A stretch of DNA of 64,000 bases from Solirubrobacterales bacterium. Lineage in GTDB: Bacteria; Actinomycetota; Thermoleophilia; Solirubrobacterales; Solirubrobacteraceae. Positions within the stretch are counted from its first letter, which is position 1. Each line of letters starts with the position of its first letter. The DNA lies in contig PKYB01000065.1 of NCBI GenBank assembly GCA_003133565.1, positions 11,739 through 75,738 of the forward strand, read 5' to 3'. Below the pieces are notes generated by a model, which was not told the origin of the DNA, did not search any database, and worked only from the letters and a program-made list of their open reading frames with translations. Positions 52,066-61,314 of this stretch are shown here, piece by piece. The position numbers and the translations under genes were made by a program.

Positions 52066-53037
52066 ATGAGGGTGCGCCACTGCAGATCGATCCTCCTCGC
52101 TGCCGTCCTCGTCAGCGCTCTCGCCGGCGCCGCGGCTGCGATCGCTTCCGGGACGCAGTCCCTGTCGGGAAGCCAGTACTCGCTCGGCAGGGGCACCGGT
52201 GGCTGTCCGGTGTTCCCGGCCAGCAACGCTTGGCACAAGAAGGTGAACAAGCTTCCGCTGAGCCCGCTTTCGAGCGCCTACATCGCGGCGATCGGGGCGA
52301 ATCTCGATCTCCATCCGGACTTTGGCCATGAGCGCGCCTACGGGATTCCGTATGCGGTCGTACCGACCGATCAGCCGAAGGTCGCGATCCACTTCACGGC
52401 CTACGGTGGCCAGTCGAATCCCGGTCCCTACCCGATCCCGGCGGGTGCGCCGGTCGAGGGCGGCCAGAACGCGAGCGGCGACCGCCACGTGCTCGTCTTG
52501 CAGTCGGGTACCTGCAAGCTCTACGAGCTTTGGGACGCCTATCCGAATGCGAATGGCTCCTGGAACGCGGGCTCCGGCGCCGTCTTCAACCTGCGCTCGA
52601 ACAAGCTGCGGCCAAACGGCTGGACATCGGCCGACGCGGCTGGCCTATCAATCTTTGCCGGCCTGATTCGCTACGACGAGATCAAGCGCGGCTACATCAA
52701 CCACGCGATCCGCTTCACCGTGCCCGAGACGCAGGCCGGCTTCATCCATCCGGCGACGCACTACGCGTCGGGCTCGACCAACCCCGACCTGCCACCGATG
52801 GGATTGCGCCTGCGCCTCGAGGCGAGCTACCCGATCGCGGGCTTTCCGCGAACCGACAGGATCATCCTCCAGGCGATGAAGACCTACGGGCTGATCGTCG
52901 CCGACAACGGCAGCCCCTGGTTCTTCCAGGGCGCGACCGACCCGCGCTGGAACGACAACGTGCTCGACGACTTGAAGACCGTGCCGGGGAGCGCCTTCCA
53001 GGTCGTCGAGACCGGGCCTATCCTCACCAATGGCTGA
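52066..53037 (+). CDS. Conserved secreted protein, unknown function
   Basis: 323 residues. Signal peptide (SILLAAVLVSALAGAAAAIA), then a well-conserved domain: CPVFPASNAWHKKV, LHPDFGHERAYGIPY, GPYPIPAGAPVEGG, GDRHVLVLQSGTCKLYELWD, GWTSADAAGLSIFAGLIRYDE and PPMGLRLRL. I recognise this as a recurrent bacterial family without an assigned function. The conserved His/Asp/Glu residues suggest a hydrolase, unproven. Confidence 0.78.
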   Translation: MRVRHCRSILLAAVLVSALAGAAAAIASGTQSLSGSQYSLGRGTGGCPVFPASNAWHKKVNKLPLSPLSSAYIAAIGANLDLHPDFGHERAYGIPYAVVPTDQPKVAIHFTAYGGQSNPGPYPIPAGAPVEGGQNASGDRHVLVLQSGTCKLYELWDAYPNANGSWNAGSGAVFNLRSNKLRPNGWTSADAAGLSIFAGLIRYDEIKRGYINHAIRFTVPETQAGFIHPATHYASGSTNPDLPPMGLRLRLEASYPIAGFPRTDRIILQAMKTYGLIVADNGSPWFFQGATDPRWNDNVLDDLKTVPGSAFQVVETGPILTNG

Positions 53038-53263
53038 GCAGGTGTCTTCGCAAACCCGCCCGCGTCGTGCCGGCGGCTCGCTCGGTCTGCACGACCTTCT
53101 ACGCTGAGGTGGTGGCGAGCGCCGTCATCACGAGAGGGCTCCTGATGCGGTCTGCCCTGAACCGTCAGGCCGCGTCGCGCCGCACGGAAGGCCTCGATTG
53201 CCCTCCTAGAACGGGTCTCGGCGGCGTCTAGCCGCCCAGGCGCGAACTCGCGGCCGCCGCGTC

Positions 53264-53995
53264 GTGTTCCTCCTTGTTTTCATTGCTCGCCGCCTCGTGT
53301 TCGTCGCGATCGCCCTGGCGATTCCCCTGGTCGCTGGCGAGTTCCTCGCGCGAACGCTCGTCAGCGCCGCGGTGAAGAATGCGATCGTTGCGCGGATCGG
53401 CGGCGGGACGGCGCAGATCGGGTTCGGCTCAACGCCTGTGTTGCTGCAGCTGGTTCACGGCAACCTCAATGACGTGAGCGTGAGCGAGAAACACGCCCAC
53501 CTCGGCGATCTGCCGTCGCTCTCCTTCAACGCCAAGCTGACCGACGTGCACCTCGCTTCGGTCACGCACTTGGAGGGTGCGATCGGCGAGATCACGGCGC
53601 AAGCGCACCTCGACTCGCACTCCGTCCGTGACCTGCTCGCGACACCCGCTTGCGTCAACTCGCTCGCGCCCTATCTGCTCACGGTGCTGAGCGAGCGGCC
53701 GCGCGTGACGATCTCGACCGGCCACATCACACTGCTTCCGCCGCACGGCGACGCTGTAGCGCTGCGGCTGTTCCCGGCCGCGGTCGGGAACACGCTCTAC
53801 TTTCACGTGACCCGCCTCGTCGTGAATGGGACGCGGGCTGCCACGGCAACGCTCGACAGTGTCGCCGCCAGGGTCAATTGCACGCGCACCCTCACCAACC
53901 TCCCGTTCGGCCTCGTCCTGCAGGGGGTGAGCGCCAAACCGGACACGCTCGAGCTCGACCTCGGCGCCAGCAACGCCTCGTTCTCAACCACCTAG
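53264..53995 (+). CDS. LmeA-family (DUF2993) phospholipid-binding protein
   Basis: 243 residues. An N-terminal membrane anchor (RLVFVAIALAIPLVAGEFLA) is followed by the DUF2993 pattern with FGSTPVLLQLVHGNLNDVSV. LmeA proteins bind phospholipids in the envelope and assist glycolipid elongation in mycobacteria. GTG start. The preceding 226 bases hold nothing recognisable. Confidence 0.8.
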   Translation: MFLLVFIARRLVFVAIALAIPLVAGEFLARTLVSAAVKNAIVARIGGGTAQIGFGSTPVLLQLVHGNLNDVSVSEKHAHLGDLPSLSFNAKLTDVHLASVTHLEGAIGEITAQAHLDSHSVRDLLATPACVNSLAPYLLTVLSERPRVTISTGHITLLPPHGDAVALRLFPAAVGNTLYFHVTRLVVNGTRAATATLDSVAARVNCTRTLTNLPFGLVLQGVSAKPDTLELDLGASNASFSTT

Positions 53996-54105
53996 GCCGC
54001 GCGAGGCCTGTCACGGGCGGTGCCCCATTCCCGCTCGCTGCGGTGGCGGCCTGCCGCTGCCCCGGGCGGGCCGGGCGGGAGCCGGCGGCGGAGTACTCTC
54101 GATGT

Positions 54106-54519
54106 ATGCCAGAACGCATGCCCGAACGCGACATCCACGCTGCCCGCCGCCGTCACTCAACGCACGGGGCGGAGCGCTCGCGCGCGCCGGTGGGCGCACG
54201 GATGTACGGTCCTTCGGCTCCGCTCGCGCGCAGCGCTCCGGGGCCAGCTGAGCCACGGCAGCGACGGCGCACGCCGTGGGTGCTCCGCTTCACGCGCTAC
54301 GGGCTTCCCGGTCTGATCACCCTCGCCGGTGTGGTGGCAATGTGCTTTGGTACGCCGACCGCGCTGATCGGCGGCTCTGGTCTGATCGGGGCCGGACTCT
54401 CGACAGCGATGGTCAGCTGGTTCTACCGGATCGGTACAGAGAGCGACGCGACGCGTGAGCGCGAAGAGCAAGCGCGCCGCTATTTTGCGCGCTTCGGTCG
54501 CTGGCCCGACGGGCGCTAG
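54106..54519 (+). CDS. Small two-helix membrane protein
   Basis: 137 residues: a basic, disordered first half (RARRRHSTHG-type sequence), two membrane helices (YGLPGLITLAGVVAMCFGTP and LIGGSGLIGAGLSTAMVSWF) and a charged tail ending FARFGRWPDGR. No family recognised. ATG 54106 lies six bases after TACTCT (54094-54099), suggesting a leaderless mRNA. Its stop directly abuts the stop of the convergent TolB-like gene. Confidence 0.72.
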   Translation: MPERMPERDIHAARRRHSTHGAERSRAPVGARMYGPSAPLARSAPGPAEPRQRRRTPWVLRFTRYGLPGLITLAGVVAMCFGTPTALIGGSGLIGAGLSTAMVSWFYRIGTESDATREREEQARRYFARFGRWPDGR

Positions 54520-55605
54520 CTAGTAGTTCCAGCTCCCGTCGCCGCCATGCTTGACGAGCACGGTTGCCTTGCCGCCGCCCCAGGGGATCGTCTCGAGCGA
54601 GGACGGCGTTCCCTCGAAGCCCTTATCGATCAGGATCGTCTCGCCATTGCGTGAGATGCCATCGGGGATGTTGCCGTCGGCGATGCCGTCGAGATCGCGC
54701 ACGACGGGCTTGGCAGATGACAGATCGACGGTCCACGCGGCGCTCGTATCGGTGCCCTGGAAGTCGGCGAGCAAATGCGAGCCGGTTGCCGAGAAGGCGA
54801 CCGGGACCAGGCCATCGACAAGCGGGCCGACGGACATGTGCGTGAGCTGCCGAGCCCCGGCTCCACTCGGCTCGATGAACCACAGCTCATAAAGTGGTGC
54901 TTTGGCGGTGCCGCGCGAGCTCTGGCGGACGAACACGATCCCTTTGGGACCCCACAGCGGGTCCGTGCTGTGGCCGCCTGCGGTGATCTGGTTGACATGG
55001 GTGCCGGTGGCTGAGCACGTGTAGATGTCGTCGGGCGCCGTCGTCTGCATCGATTGTGCGAGCGAGTAGACGACGTCGTCTGAGCCCTGCTCCGAGAAGC
55101 TCGCGCCCCCGATCGCGCCCTTCGCGATGGCGTGGGTCACGCCGCTCTCGACGTCCAGGGAGATCAGCGGCCCGGTATCGCTCAGACCGCCGGGGGTGTA
55201 GATGAGTAGCAGCTTGGAGTCGGCTGACCAGCCGAAGAGGGAGATCAATTTGGTCGAGCGGTAAAGCACGCGAGCCGACCCGCCGCCTGAGGGGTAGAGC
55301 GAAAGCGTCGAGTCGCTGCCTGATCTTGTTGAGGTGGTGCGCACCACCGCAACCGAGCTGCCGTCTGGCGAGATCAGCGCCAGCGAGCCGTGGCCCAGCG
55401 TACGAACGTCGCCCCCGTGCACGTTCGCGATCGCGACGCTCGGGTCCTCCGACTGTGGGTTAGCGACGAAGGTCAGGTACGTCGGGCGCGCGTATCTCGG
55501 GCGGGCGGCGCCGGTGCTGACCGCTGCGAGCATCCCGCTCAGCAGCAGCGCCGCCGCGAGCGCGCCGGCGAATTCGCGTAGCGCAACCCGTGTGTTCGAT
55601 CTCAT
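54520..55605 (-). CDS. Secreted TolB-like beta-propeller protein, copy 1
   Basis: 361 residues. Signal peptide (ALAAALLLSGMLAAVSTGA), then WD40/PD40-like repeats with ISPDGSSVAVV, GWSADSKLLLIY, DPLWGPKGIVFVRQ, QLWFIEPSGAG-type pieces and GISRNGETILID. The blade pattern fits the TolB C-terminal propeller. ATG 55605. Third of three tandem paralogues, all ending in a SLETIPWGGGKATVLV-like strand. Confidence 0.85.
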   Translation of the reverse strand: MRSNTRVALREFAGALAAALLLSGMLAAVSTGAARPRYARPTYLTFVANPQSEDPSVAIANVHGGDVRTLGHGSLALISPDGSSVAVVRTTSTRSGSDSTLSLYPSGGGSARVLYRSTKLISLFGWSADSKLLLIYTPGGLSDTGPLISLDVESGVTHAIAKGAIGGASFSEQGSDDVVYSLAQSMQTTAPDDIYTCSATGTHVNQITAGGHSTDPLWGPKGIVFVRQSSRGTAKAPLYELWFIEPSGAGARQLTHMSVGPLVDGLVPVAFSATGSHLLADFQGTDTSAAWTVDLSSAKPVVRDLDGIADGNIPDGISRNGETILIDKGFEGTPSSLETIPWGGGKATVLVKHGGDGSWNY

Positions 55606-55708
55606 CCGTGCGCCTTCCCCTCCGAGGTGTGCGGACGCCCCGCCAAGCCGCACAATGCTACGTGGAGCGCCCATCGGTAACGCCCGCGGCCGGCGGCCTC
55701 GCAGGAGG

Positions 55709-56869
55709 CTAGCCGTTCCAGCTCGGATCGGCGCCGGCGCTGACCAGCACGGCCTGTGGCTCGCCCGCCCAGGGGAGTGACTCGACGTCGGTCTGTTGGC
55801 CGTCCGCGTCGAGCGCGCTGAGCAGGATCCTCGAGCCGTTGCGCGAGAGCCCCTGGGCGATGAACTGTGCCCCGTCAAATGTCAGACGGTGGGCGACCGG
55901 GCGCGCCAGCGCAAGGTTGACGGTCCACACGTCGATTGCGTGAAACGCGAGGTAGGGCGAGGAAAAGTTGGCAACGACGCGCGCGCCGTTGGCTGACAAG
56001 CTGAGGGCTGCGCCGGCGGAGTTTGGTGCCGGCGGGCCGGCCACGATGTGTGTCAGTTTGCGCAGCCCGCGGCCGTTGGGTTGGATCAGCCAGAGTTGAT
56101 AGCGCGGAGAGCGGCTTGCGCTGCCGAGCCGACCTAGACGGGCGAACACGATGCCCTTTGCGCCCCACGCCGGCTCGGCGTCCAGCCCCGAGCCGGTGAT
56201 CTCGCGTCGCGCCGAGCCGTTGGCGTTAGCCGTAAACAGGGGGACGACGTTGGCATCGAGCTGAGCGAGTGTGGCGTCGGCGTAGACCAGCCGGTCGGGC
56301 AGGACCGGCGCAAAGCTCGCCCCGAAAAAGTTTCCTGCGGCGATTGTGCGGAGCGTGTCGTTCGTCGTGTCGAGCACGAGCAGTTCGGACTGCTCGCCCC
56401 CGGCGCTGATGCTGTCGGCAGTGAGCGCGACCAGGCGCGAGTCTGGTGACCAGGCGAGCAGCTGAATGTGCGCAGCTGACCACTGCGGCGGGCGCAAGTG
56501 CGCCGCGACGCGCGCCACGACGCGTGTCAGCGAGACCGTGTGCGCGCGCTTGGTGGTGGCAATGTGGTAGATCGTGAGCGCCCCGGTGGAACCGCCGCCG
56601 AGCGCGGCCACGAGCGAACCGTTCGGTGCGAGCAGGGCCTGCGTTGCGCCGCCGAGCGGATGCGGGTCGGCACCGCCAAGGCTCGCAAGCACGAAGGTCC
56701 CCGACGCATCGCGGTAGACGAGCCCAGTCTGCACGGGTGGCGCGATGGCGGTGTGGCTGCACGCGCTAAGCGCGCCGGCGAGCAGCACGACGGATAGGAG
56801 TCTCGCCCTCCTCCGACGCGACGTGGTCGCTCGCGGGGCGAGCCTAGCCACCCCAGCTGGCAAATGCAC
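55709..56869 (-). CDS. TolB-like beta-propeller lipoprotein, copy 2
   Basis: 386 residues. Basic leader and lipobox (LLSVVLLAGALSAC), then the propeller with LLAWSPDSRLVALT, PAWGAKGIVFARLG, YQLWLIQPNGRGLRKLT, GLSRNGSRILLS and SLPWAGEPQAVLVS. The GTG start at 56869 lies inside the end of the upstream paralogue; GTG 56851 is an alternative, also overlapping, so translation is probably coupled. Confidence 0.83.
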   Translation of the reverse strand: MHLPAGVARLAPRATTSRRRRARLLSVVLLAGALSACSHTAIAPPVQTGLVYRDASGTFVLASLGGADPHPLGGATQALLAPNGSLVAALGGGSTGALTIYHIATTKRAHTVSLTRVVARVAAHLRPPQWSAAHIQLLAWSPDSRLVALTADSISAGGEQSELLVLDTTNDTLRTIAAGNFFGASFAPVLPDRLVYADATLAQLDANVVPLFTANANGSARREITGSGLDAEPAWGAKGIVFARLGRLGSASRSPRYQLWLIQPNGRGLRKLTHIVAGPPAPNSAGAALSLSANGARVVANFSSPYLAFHAIDVWTVNLALARPVAHRLTFDGAQFIAQGLSRNGSRILLSALDADGQQTDVESLPWAGEPQAVLVSAGADPSWNG

Positions 56870-57965
56870 CGGGGGCGGCGAGAACCGTTGGCGACAAGCC
56901 CGACCATGGAACCGCCTCGATCGAGAGGCCTGAGAAATCGTCGTCAGAGAGGTTGCTGTAGCCGTTGGTCAGCAGAATCACCTTGCCGTTGGGTGAGATC
57001 GCGTTGCCGATCGTGGCTGCGCCGGGCGGCCCGAGCTCGCGGGCAAGCACGTTCTTGCTGCTCAGATCGACGACCCAGGCCTGGGCGGTGTTCTGGCCGA
57101 TCATATTGGCGAGCAGGTGCTTGCCGTTCTGGGAGAGCGCGATCGGCTCTAGGCCCGAGAACGGCGCGTCAACGGCTACGCGTGTGAGCTCGACGGGGTC
57201 GTGGCCATTGGCTTCGATGATCCAGAGTTGGTAGGTCGGGTCGGTTGACGTCGCGCGCGCGTAGATAATCCCGTTCGGTCCCCACAGCGGACTTTGGCTG
57301 GACCCGTCGTGGGTGATCTCGGTCGAGGCGCCGCCGGTCGCGGCAACCGTCCACAGATTGACCGGCGCGCTCACCAGCAGCGAGCTGGCAAGAGCGTAAA
57401 CCAGCCGCCTGGAATTCGGCGCGAAGCTCGCGCCGGTGATGGCGGTCCCCGTGCCACCTCGCGCGACCGTGCGGGCAGCACCGTCGCGGGGCACGACGAC
57501 CAGCGCGTCGCCGTCGATTACGGCGATGTCGTTCGCGTTTGGCGACCACGCGACGAGCGTCAACTGGTCTGAGGATCGCAGCAGCGTCCGTGACCGCTCG
57601 CCTTTGGTGAGGATGCTGTAGAGGATCAGCGACGATCCGTGTGAGGTCTGGGAGACGGGACTCGTCACAGCGGCGACGTACTTGCCGTTGGGTGAGAGGA
57701 TGGCTGGGCCGCCCGGGCCGAGCATCTGCGGATGGCTACCGTTGGCTTCGGCGAGCACGACCTCCGGGGCCGTGCTCGTGGCGCTCATCGGCGCGATGTA
57801 GGTGAGCCGCCCGGCTGCGCTAGCGAGCGTTGTGCGCTGTGGCGGCTTGGCGCGCGCAGCCAGCGGCCGCAGGCCGAGGAGCGCCAAGCACCCGCAGAGG
57901 CACGCGGCCGAGGCGCAGATCAGCCACAGCCGGCGAGGAAATCTGGCGGCCCGAGTTACTTGCAC
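56844..57965 (-). CDS. Secreted TolB-like beta-propeller protein, copy 3
   Basis: 373 residues from GTG 57965. Hydrophobic leader with Cys (LICASAACLCGCLALLG), then LSPNGKYVAAV, VAWSPNANDIAVID, SPLWGPNGIIYARA, YQLWIIEANGHDPVELT, ISPNGKVILLTNG. First gene of the three-gene tandem on this strand. GTG 58007 is a possible earlier start. The three together probably form outside scaffolds or sensors; no Tol-Pal partner is present, as expected in a Gram-positive-type envelope. Confidence 0.82.
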   Translation of the reverse strand: MQVTRAARFPRRLWLICASAACLCGCLALLGLRPLAARAKPPQRTTLASAAGRLTYIAPMSATSTAPEVVLAEANGSHPQMLGPGGPAILSPNGKYVAAVTSPVSQTSHGSSLILYSILTKGERSRTLLRSSDQLTLVAWSPNANDIAVIDGDALVVVPRDGAARTVARGGTGTAITGASFAPNSRRLVYALASSLLVSAPVNLWTVAATGGASTEITHDGSSQSPLWGPNGIIYARATSTDPTYQLWIIEANGHDPVELTRVAVDAPFSGLEPIALSQNGKHLLANMIGQNTAQAWVVDLSSKNVLARELGPPGAATIGNAISPNGKVILLTNGYSNLSDDDFSGLSIEAVPWSGLSPTVLAAPGAFASWGG

Positions 57966-58105
57966 CTGCTCCTGCTCCTGTCCTTCCAAAAGTCCGCGAC
58001 GACACAAACGTAATCGTCATCGTACGCAGCGCTAAGGCGACGCGTCGCGGTAGCTATCGTGGGGTTGCCCGCCGGCACGCTCGTCCGCGTCGGTGGGCCG
58101 CGACC

Positions 58106-59152
58106 ATGAGTCAGCCCCTCCGCCTCAGCGTCCTCGATCAGTCCCCGGTCGCCGAAGGGCGCAGTGGCACCGACGCGCTCGCCGAAACGCTGGACCTCGC
58201 GCGCCTGGCCGACGCGCTTGGCTATCACCGCTATTGGGTGGCCGAGCACCACGGAGGTCCGATGCTCGCCGGGCCAAGCCCCGAGGTGCTGATCGGTCCG
58301 ATCGCCACGCTCACCCGTGGACTGAGGGTGGGCAGTGGTGGCGTGATGCTTCCCCACTACAGCCCGCTGAAGGTTGCCGAAAACTTCAGCGTGCTGAGCG
58401 GCCTGTTTCCGGGACGGATCGACCTTGCGCTCGGACGCGCGGCCGGCACCGATCCGCTGACCACGTTCGCCCTGCAGCGCGACCGCCGCCAAGCGGCGCC
58501 CGATGACTTCCCGGCGCAGCTTGTTGAGCTGCTCGGCTACATCGAGAACCAGATGCCCGCTGAGCACCCTTTCGCGCGGCTCGCCACGACACTTCCCGGC
58601 CGTCCGAACGCTCCCGAACCGTGGCTACTCGGCTCCTCCGCGGATAGTGCGACCTGGGCGGCCGAGCTCGGGTTGCGCTACGCGTTCGCTGACTTCATCA
58701 ACCCGGCCGGCGCGGCGATCGCTCGCGGCTACCGGGAGCGGTTCACCGCTTCGGCGCGCCTGGCTCGTCCCGAGCTGGCGGTCGGTGTTTGGGTGCTCTG
58801 CGCCGAGAGTGCCGAGGAGGCCGAATATCTCGCCTCGAGCAGCCGGATGGCTATCACGCTGCTGCGTCGCGGTGAGCTGATCACGGTGCCGCCGCCGCAG
58901 AAGGCGACGCGCTTCCTTGCGGCGCAGGCGGGAGCCGAGGTCACGCAGCAGCGCCGGCGGCGGATGGTGCTCGGCGAGCCGCAAAGCGTGCGCGCCGGGC
59001 TCGAAGCGATCGCGGCGGAGTACGGGGCCCAGGAGCTGATAGTCGTGACGATCACCCACGACCACGCTGCGCGGCGGCGCTCCTACGAACTGTTGGCCGA
59101 AGCGTTCGAGCTCGAGCACCGGCCTCCAGCCGAGCGCGCGGCCGCCGCGTAG
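58106..59152 (+). CDS. LLM class flavin-dependent oxidoreductase, MsnO8 type
   Basis: 348 residues. RLSVLDQSPVAEGRSGTDAL and YHRYWVAEHHGGPMLAGPSP, then GGVMLPHYSPLKVAENF are characteristic of the MsnO8 group of luciferase-like oxidoreductases. ATG 58106. Unlike the first LLM gene (926-1975), no palindromic operator is seen upstream. Substrate unknown. Confidence 0.88.
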   Translation: MSQPLRLSVLDQSPVAEGRSGTDALAETLDLARLADALGYHRYWVAEHHGGPMLAGPSPEVLIGPIATLTRGLRVGSGGVMLPHYSPLKVAENFSVLSGLFPGRIDLALGRAAGTDPLTTFALQRDRRQAAPDDFPAQLVELLGYIENQMPAEHPFARLATTLPGRPNAPEPWLLGSSADSATWAAELGLRYAFADFINPAGAAIARGYRERFTASARLARPELAVGVWVLCAESAEEAEYLASSSRMAITLLRRGELITVPPPQKATRFLAAQAGAEVTQQRRRRMVLGEPQSVRAGLEAIAAEYGAQELIVVTITHDHAARRRSYELLAEAFELEHRPPAERAAAA

Positions 59153-59197
59153 CGGACCGACTCCCTCGGCGCCAGACAGGCACTACAGTTCCGCGCC

Positions 59198-59248
59198 ATG
59201 ATGCGCCTTTTCGGCTTGCCAGCCACTGCGTGCTCGCCCAGCCGATGA
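59198..59248 (+). CDS. Possible 16-codon upstream ORF coupled to the next gene
   Basis: MMRLFGLPATACSPSR begins at ATG 59198, eight bases after TACAGT (59184-59189), and its TGA overlaps the ATG at 59245 as ATGA. It may be a translated leader that couples ribosomes to the next gene, or chance. Confidence 0.3.
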   Translation: MMRLFGLPATACSPSR

Positions 59249-59823
59249 ACCGCCGCTGGTTGGCGCTGACAGGTGTGCTCGTGGTGGGAGCCCTGTTCCT
59301 CGGGATGATCGTCGCGCCAGGTCATGGCCTCGCGCTCGCGAGCTACGCCGACGAAAACCTGTCGGCGCTCGTGCCCAACGGCTGGCACGACGAGCAGCTT
59401 GTGGCTCCCTACGGCACGGCGGTCCTCGCCTGGGTCGACTCCGGCAACCCGCACGCGAGCGAGGAGGTGCGGGCCACGGCGTCCTCGCACCTGACGCCTG
59501 AGGCGCGCGCCCACGCGCTTGCGCTGAGCCTCCGCCACACCGCCGGCTACGTTCAGTCCTACCTCGGGCCGGTCGAGTTCTTCGGCGGGCGCCCCGCGTG
59601 GGAGCTCGAGTACTACGTCGGGCACTATCCCCACGCGACGTTCGAATTCAACGCCTGCTCGTCAGCGGTCGCGATGACGGTGACGGTCAGCGCCTCCGGC
59701 CTCATAGCGTTGAACAACGAGCAGCTCACGCTGGCCCAGGACGCCGAACCGAAGTGCGACGGGCCTGCATTCACCTCGCCGGATCGCGCTGACCTCGCGA
59801 TCCCGCTGCGGCTACCGACGTAG
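59245..59823 (+). CDS. Secreted or membrane-anchored protein, unknown function
   Basis: 192 residues. N-terminal helix (LALTGVLVVGALFLGMIVAP), then a domain with YADENLSALVPNGWHDEQLV, YLGPVEFFGGRPAWELEYYV and C..C (FEFNACSS, PKCDG). It has the feel of a LpqN/PsbP-like lipoprotein domain, without certainty. GTG 59230 is an alternative start. Ten bases from the convergent hydrolase gene. Confidence 0.65.
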   Translation: MNRRWLALTGVLVVGALFLGMIVAPGHGLALASYADENLSALVPNGWHDEQLVAPYGTAVLAWVDSGNPHASEEVRATASSHLTPEARAHALALSLRHTAGYVQSYLGPVEFFGGRPAWELEYYVGHYPHATFEFNACSSAVAMTVTVSASGLIALNNEQLTLAQDAEPKCDGPAFTSPDRADLAIPLRLPT

Positions 59824-59832
59824 TCCGCGCCG

Positions 59833-60783
59833 TCAAGCGCCGGCATCGGCGAAGCGCAGCACCTCGTCGTTGAACGGCACCGGTCGCTCAACCATCGGCA
59901 TGTGGCCCGTGTCTTCAAAGATCACAAGCTCGGCCTCCGGGACCAGCGCTGCGAGCTGCTCGCCGTCACTGCAGGGGACGAGCATGTCGTTGCGGCCGTG
60001 AATTACCAGCGTTGGCACGGCGATAGTGCCGAGCTCCTCGCGGATGACGTGGGCGCTGAGTGCGGCGAGCGCGCCGGGCGTGCCGGGCGGGCGCACGCCG
60101 CCGGTCAGCTCGTAGAGCATGTCCGTGGCGACGCGGGTCGGGTGGCGCAAGACCGCGGCAAACCCGAGGTGGCGCGCGCGGGGACGTCTTAGTGTGCTGT
60201 TGACACCTTGCGGCAGCGCGGTGGCGAGCCGCCCGACCGCGGCGATGGCGAGCTGCGCGCTCTGTGGGCTGACCTGGGCCGGTCCGAGGCAAGCAGCCGA
60301 GACGAGCACCAGACGCTCGACGCGTGCGGGGTGGCGCAGCGCCAGCTCGACCGCGACGGAGCCGCCGAGCGAACTGCCGACGATCACGGCAGCGTCGAGC
60401 TCGAGCAGGTCGCAGACGCGGTCGAGCGCTCGCGCATAGCCGTCGATCGAGATTGGCGCTAGCGGCGGCTGCGAGTGGCCGAACCCTGGAAGGTCGACAG
60501 CGACGACCCGACGATGCTTGGAGAGACGGGGGATGTTCTCGAGCCAGTTCTGCCAGCGGCCGCCGAGACCGTGAATCAGGAGGATCGGCGCACCGTGCCC
60601 AGAGCCGATCGCCGCGAAGTGCACTCGGCGCGCGTCCACCGTCATTGCGCGCAGATACGCCGGCCAGTGCACATCGCGCCAGTCGGGACGGTCGCTGGCG
60701 CCGTAATCCCAACCCGCCGAGGGTGCCGAGCGCAAGCTCGCCGGACGGGCGTGCGGTGCAAGGATTCGTCGATGAGCGACCAT
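59833..60783 (-). CDS. Alpha/beta-fold hydrolase (MhpC/EphA-like)
   Basis: 316 residues. A 50-residue N-terminal extension (DWRDVHWPAYLRAMTVDARR) precedes LLIHGLGGRWQNW, nucleophile GSSLGGSVAVE, acid in HGRNDMLVP and His in EDTGHMPMVERP. The full triad is present. Start ATG 60783. The family includes esterases and C-C bond hydrolases; the substrate is open. Divergent from the small zinc-ribbon-like gene. Confidence 0.87.
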   Translation of the reverse strand: MVAHRRILAPHARPASLRSAPSAGWDYGASDRPDWRDVHWPAYLRAMTVDARRVHFAAIGSGHGAPILLIHGLGGRWQNWLENIPRLSKHRRVVAVDLPGFGHSQPPLAPISIDGYARALDRVCDLLELDAAVIVGSSLGGSVAVELALRHPARVERLVLVSAACLGPAQVSPQSAQLAIAAVGRLATALPQGVNSTLRRPRARHLGFAAVLRHPTRVATDMLYELTGGVRPPGTPGALAALSAHVIREELGTIAVPTLVIHGRNDMLVPCSDGEQLAALVPEAELVIFEDTGHMPMVERPVPFNDEVLRFADAGA

Positions 60784-60830
60784 CGCGTGAAGGGTATTGG
60801 CGATCGAGCGCCGAGTCTGCGCGGGCGCAG

Positions 60831-61133
60831 ATGACGCTCGAGAAGGCGCGCTGGTGGGTCATACGTCCAGCCCACAACCGAAAGCCGGCGACCTACCGCT
60901 GCCCGGTGTGCGGTCGCCTGCTGCCGTCACTCAGCGAGCACATGCTGTTGCTTCCAGAGGGTGACCCGGCGCGCCGCCGCCACGCTCACACTGCCTGTGT
61001 GATGCGTGCCCGCCAAGCCGGCCGGCTGCCGTTGCGCGAGGACTGGCTCGCCACACAGCCGCGGGCGCCTAGCCTGTGGCAGCGCCTGCGTCGCGGCGCG
61101 ACGCGGGGTCGCGAGACGCCGCCGCGAAGCTGA
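60831..61133 (+). CDS. Small Cys/His-rich (zinc-ribbon-like) protein
   Basis: 100 residues. TYRCPVCGRLLPSLSEHMLL followed by HAHTACVMRARQAGRLPL gives a C-x2-C...H...H-x3-C arrangement that could bind one zinc. The N-terminus MTLEKARWWVIRPAHN and the basic tail suggest nucleic-acid or protein contact. No family name recognised. Confidence 0.68.
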   Translation: MTLEKARWWVIRPAHNRKPATYRCPVCGRLLPSLSEHMLLLPEGDPARRRHAHTACVMRARQAGRLPLREDWLATQPRAPSLWQRLRRGATRGRETPPRS

Positions 61134-61314
61134 GCAGCCGCTACTGGCGTCGCCGCAGGTCATACGGCGCTTCAGAAGGCGCGCCAGCTTCCGATGTTAA
61201 GAGAGGAGAGCCGACGCAGCGGGGATGAGCCGACGGACCAATCCTCCGCGAGAACCGAGCCAAAGGCCGAGCGCGCGCGTTGTAGACCTAGGGGGCGAGG
61301 AGCCCAGCAGTTCA

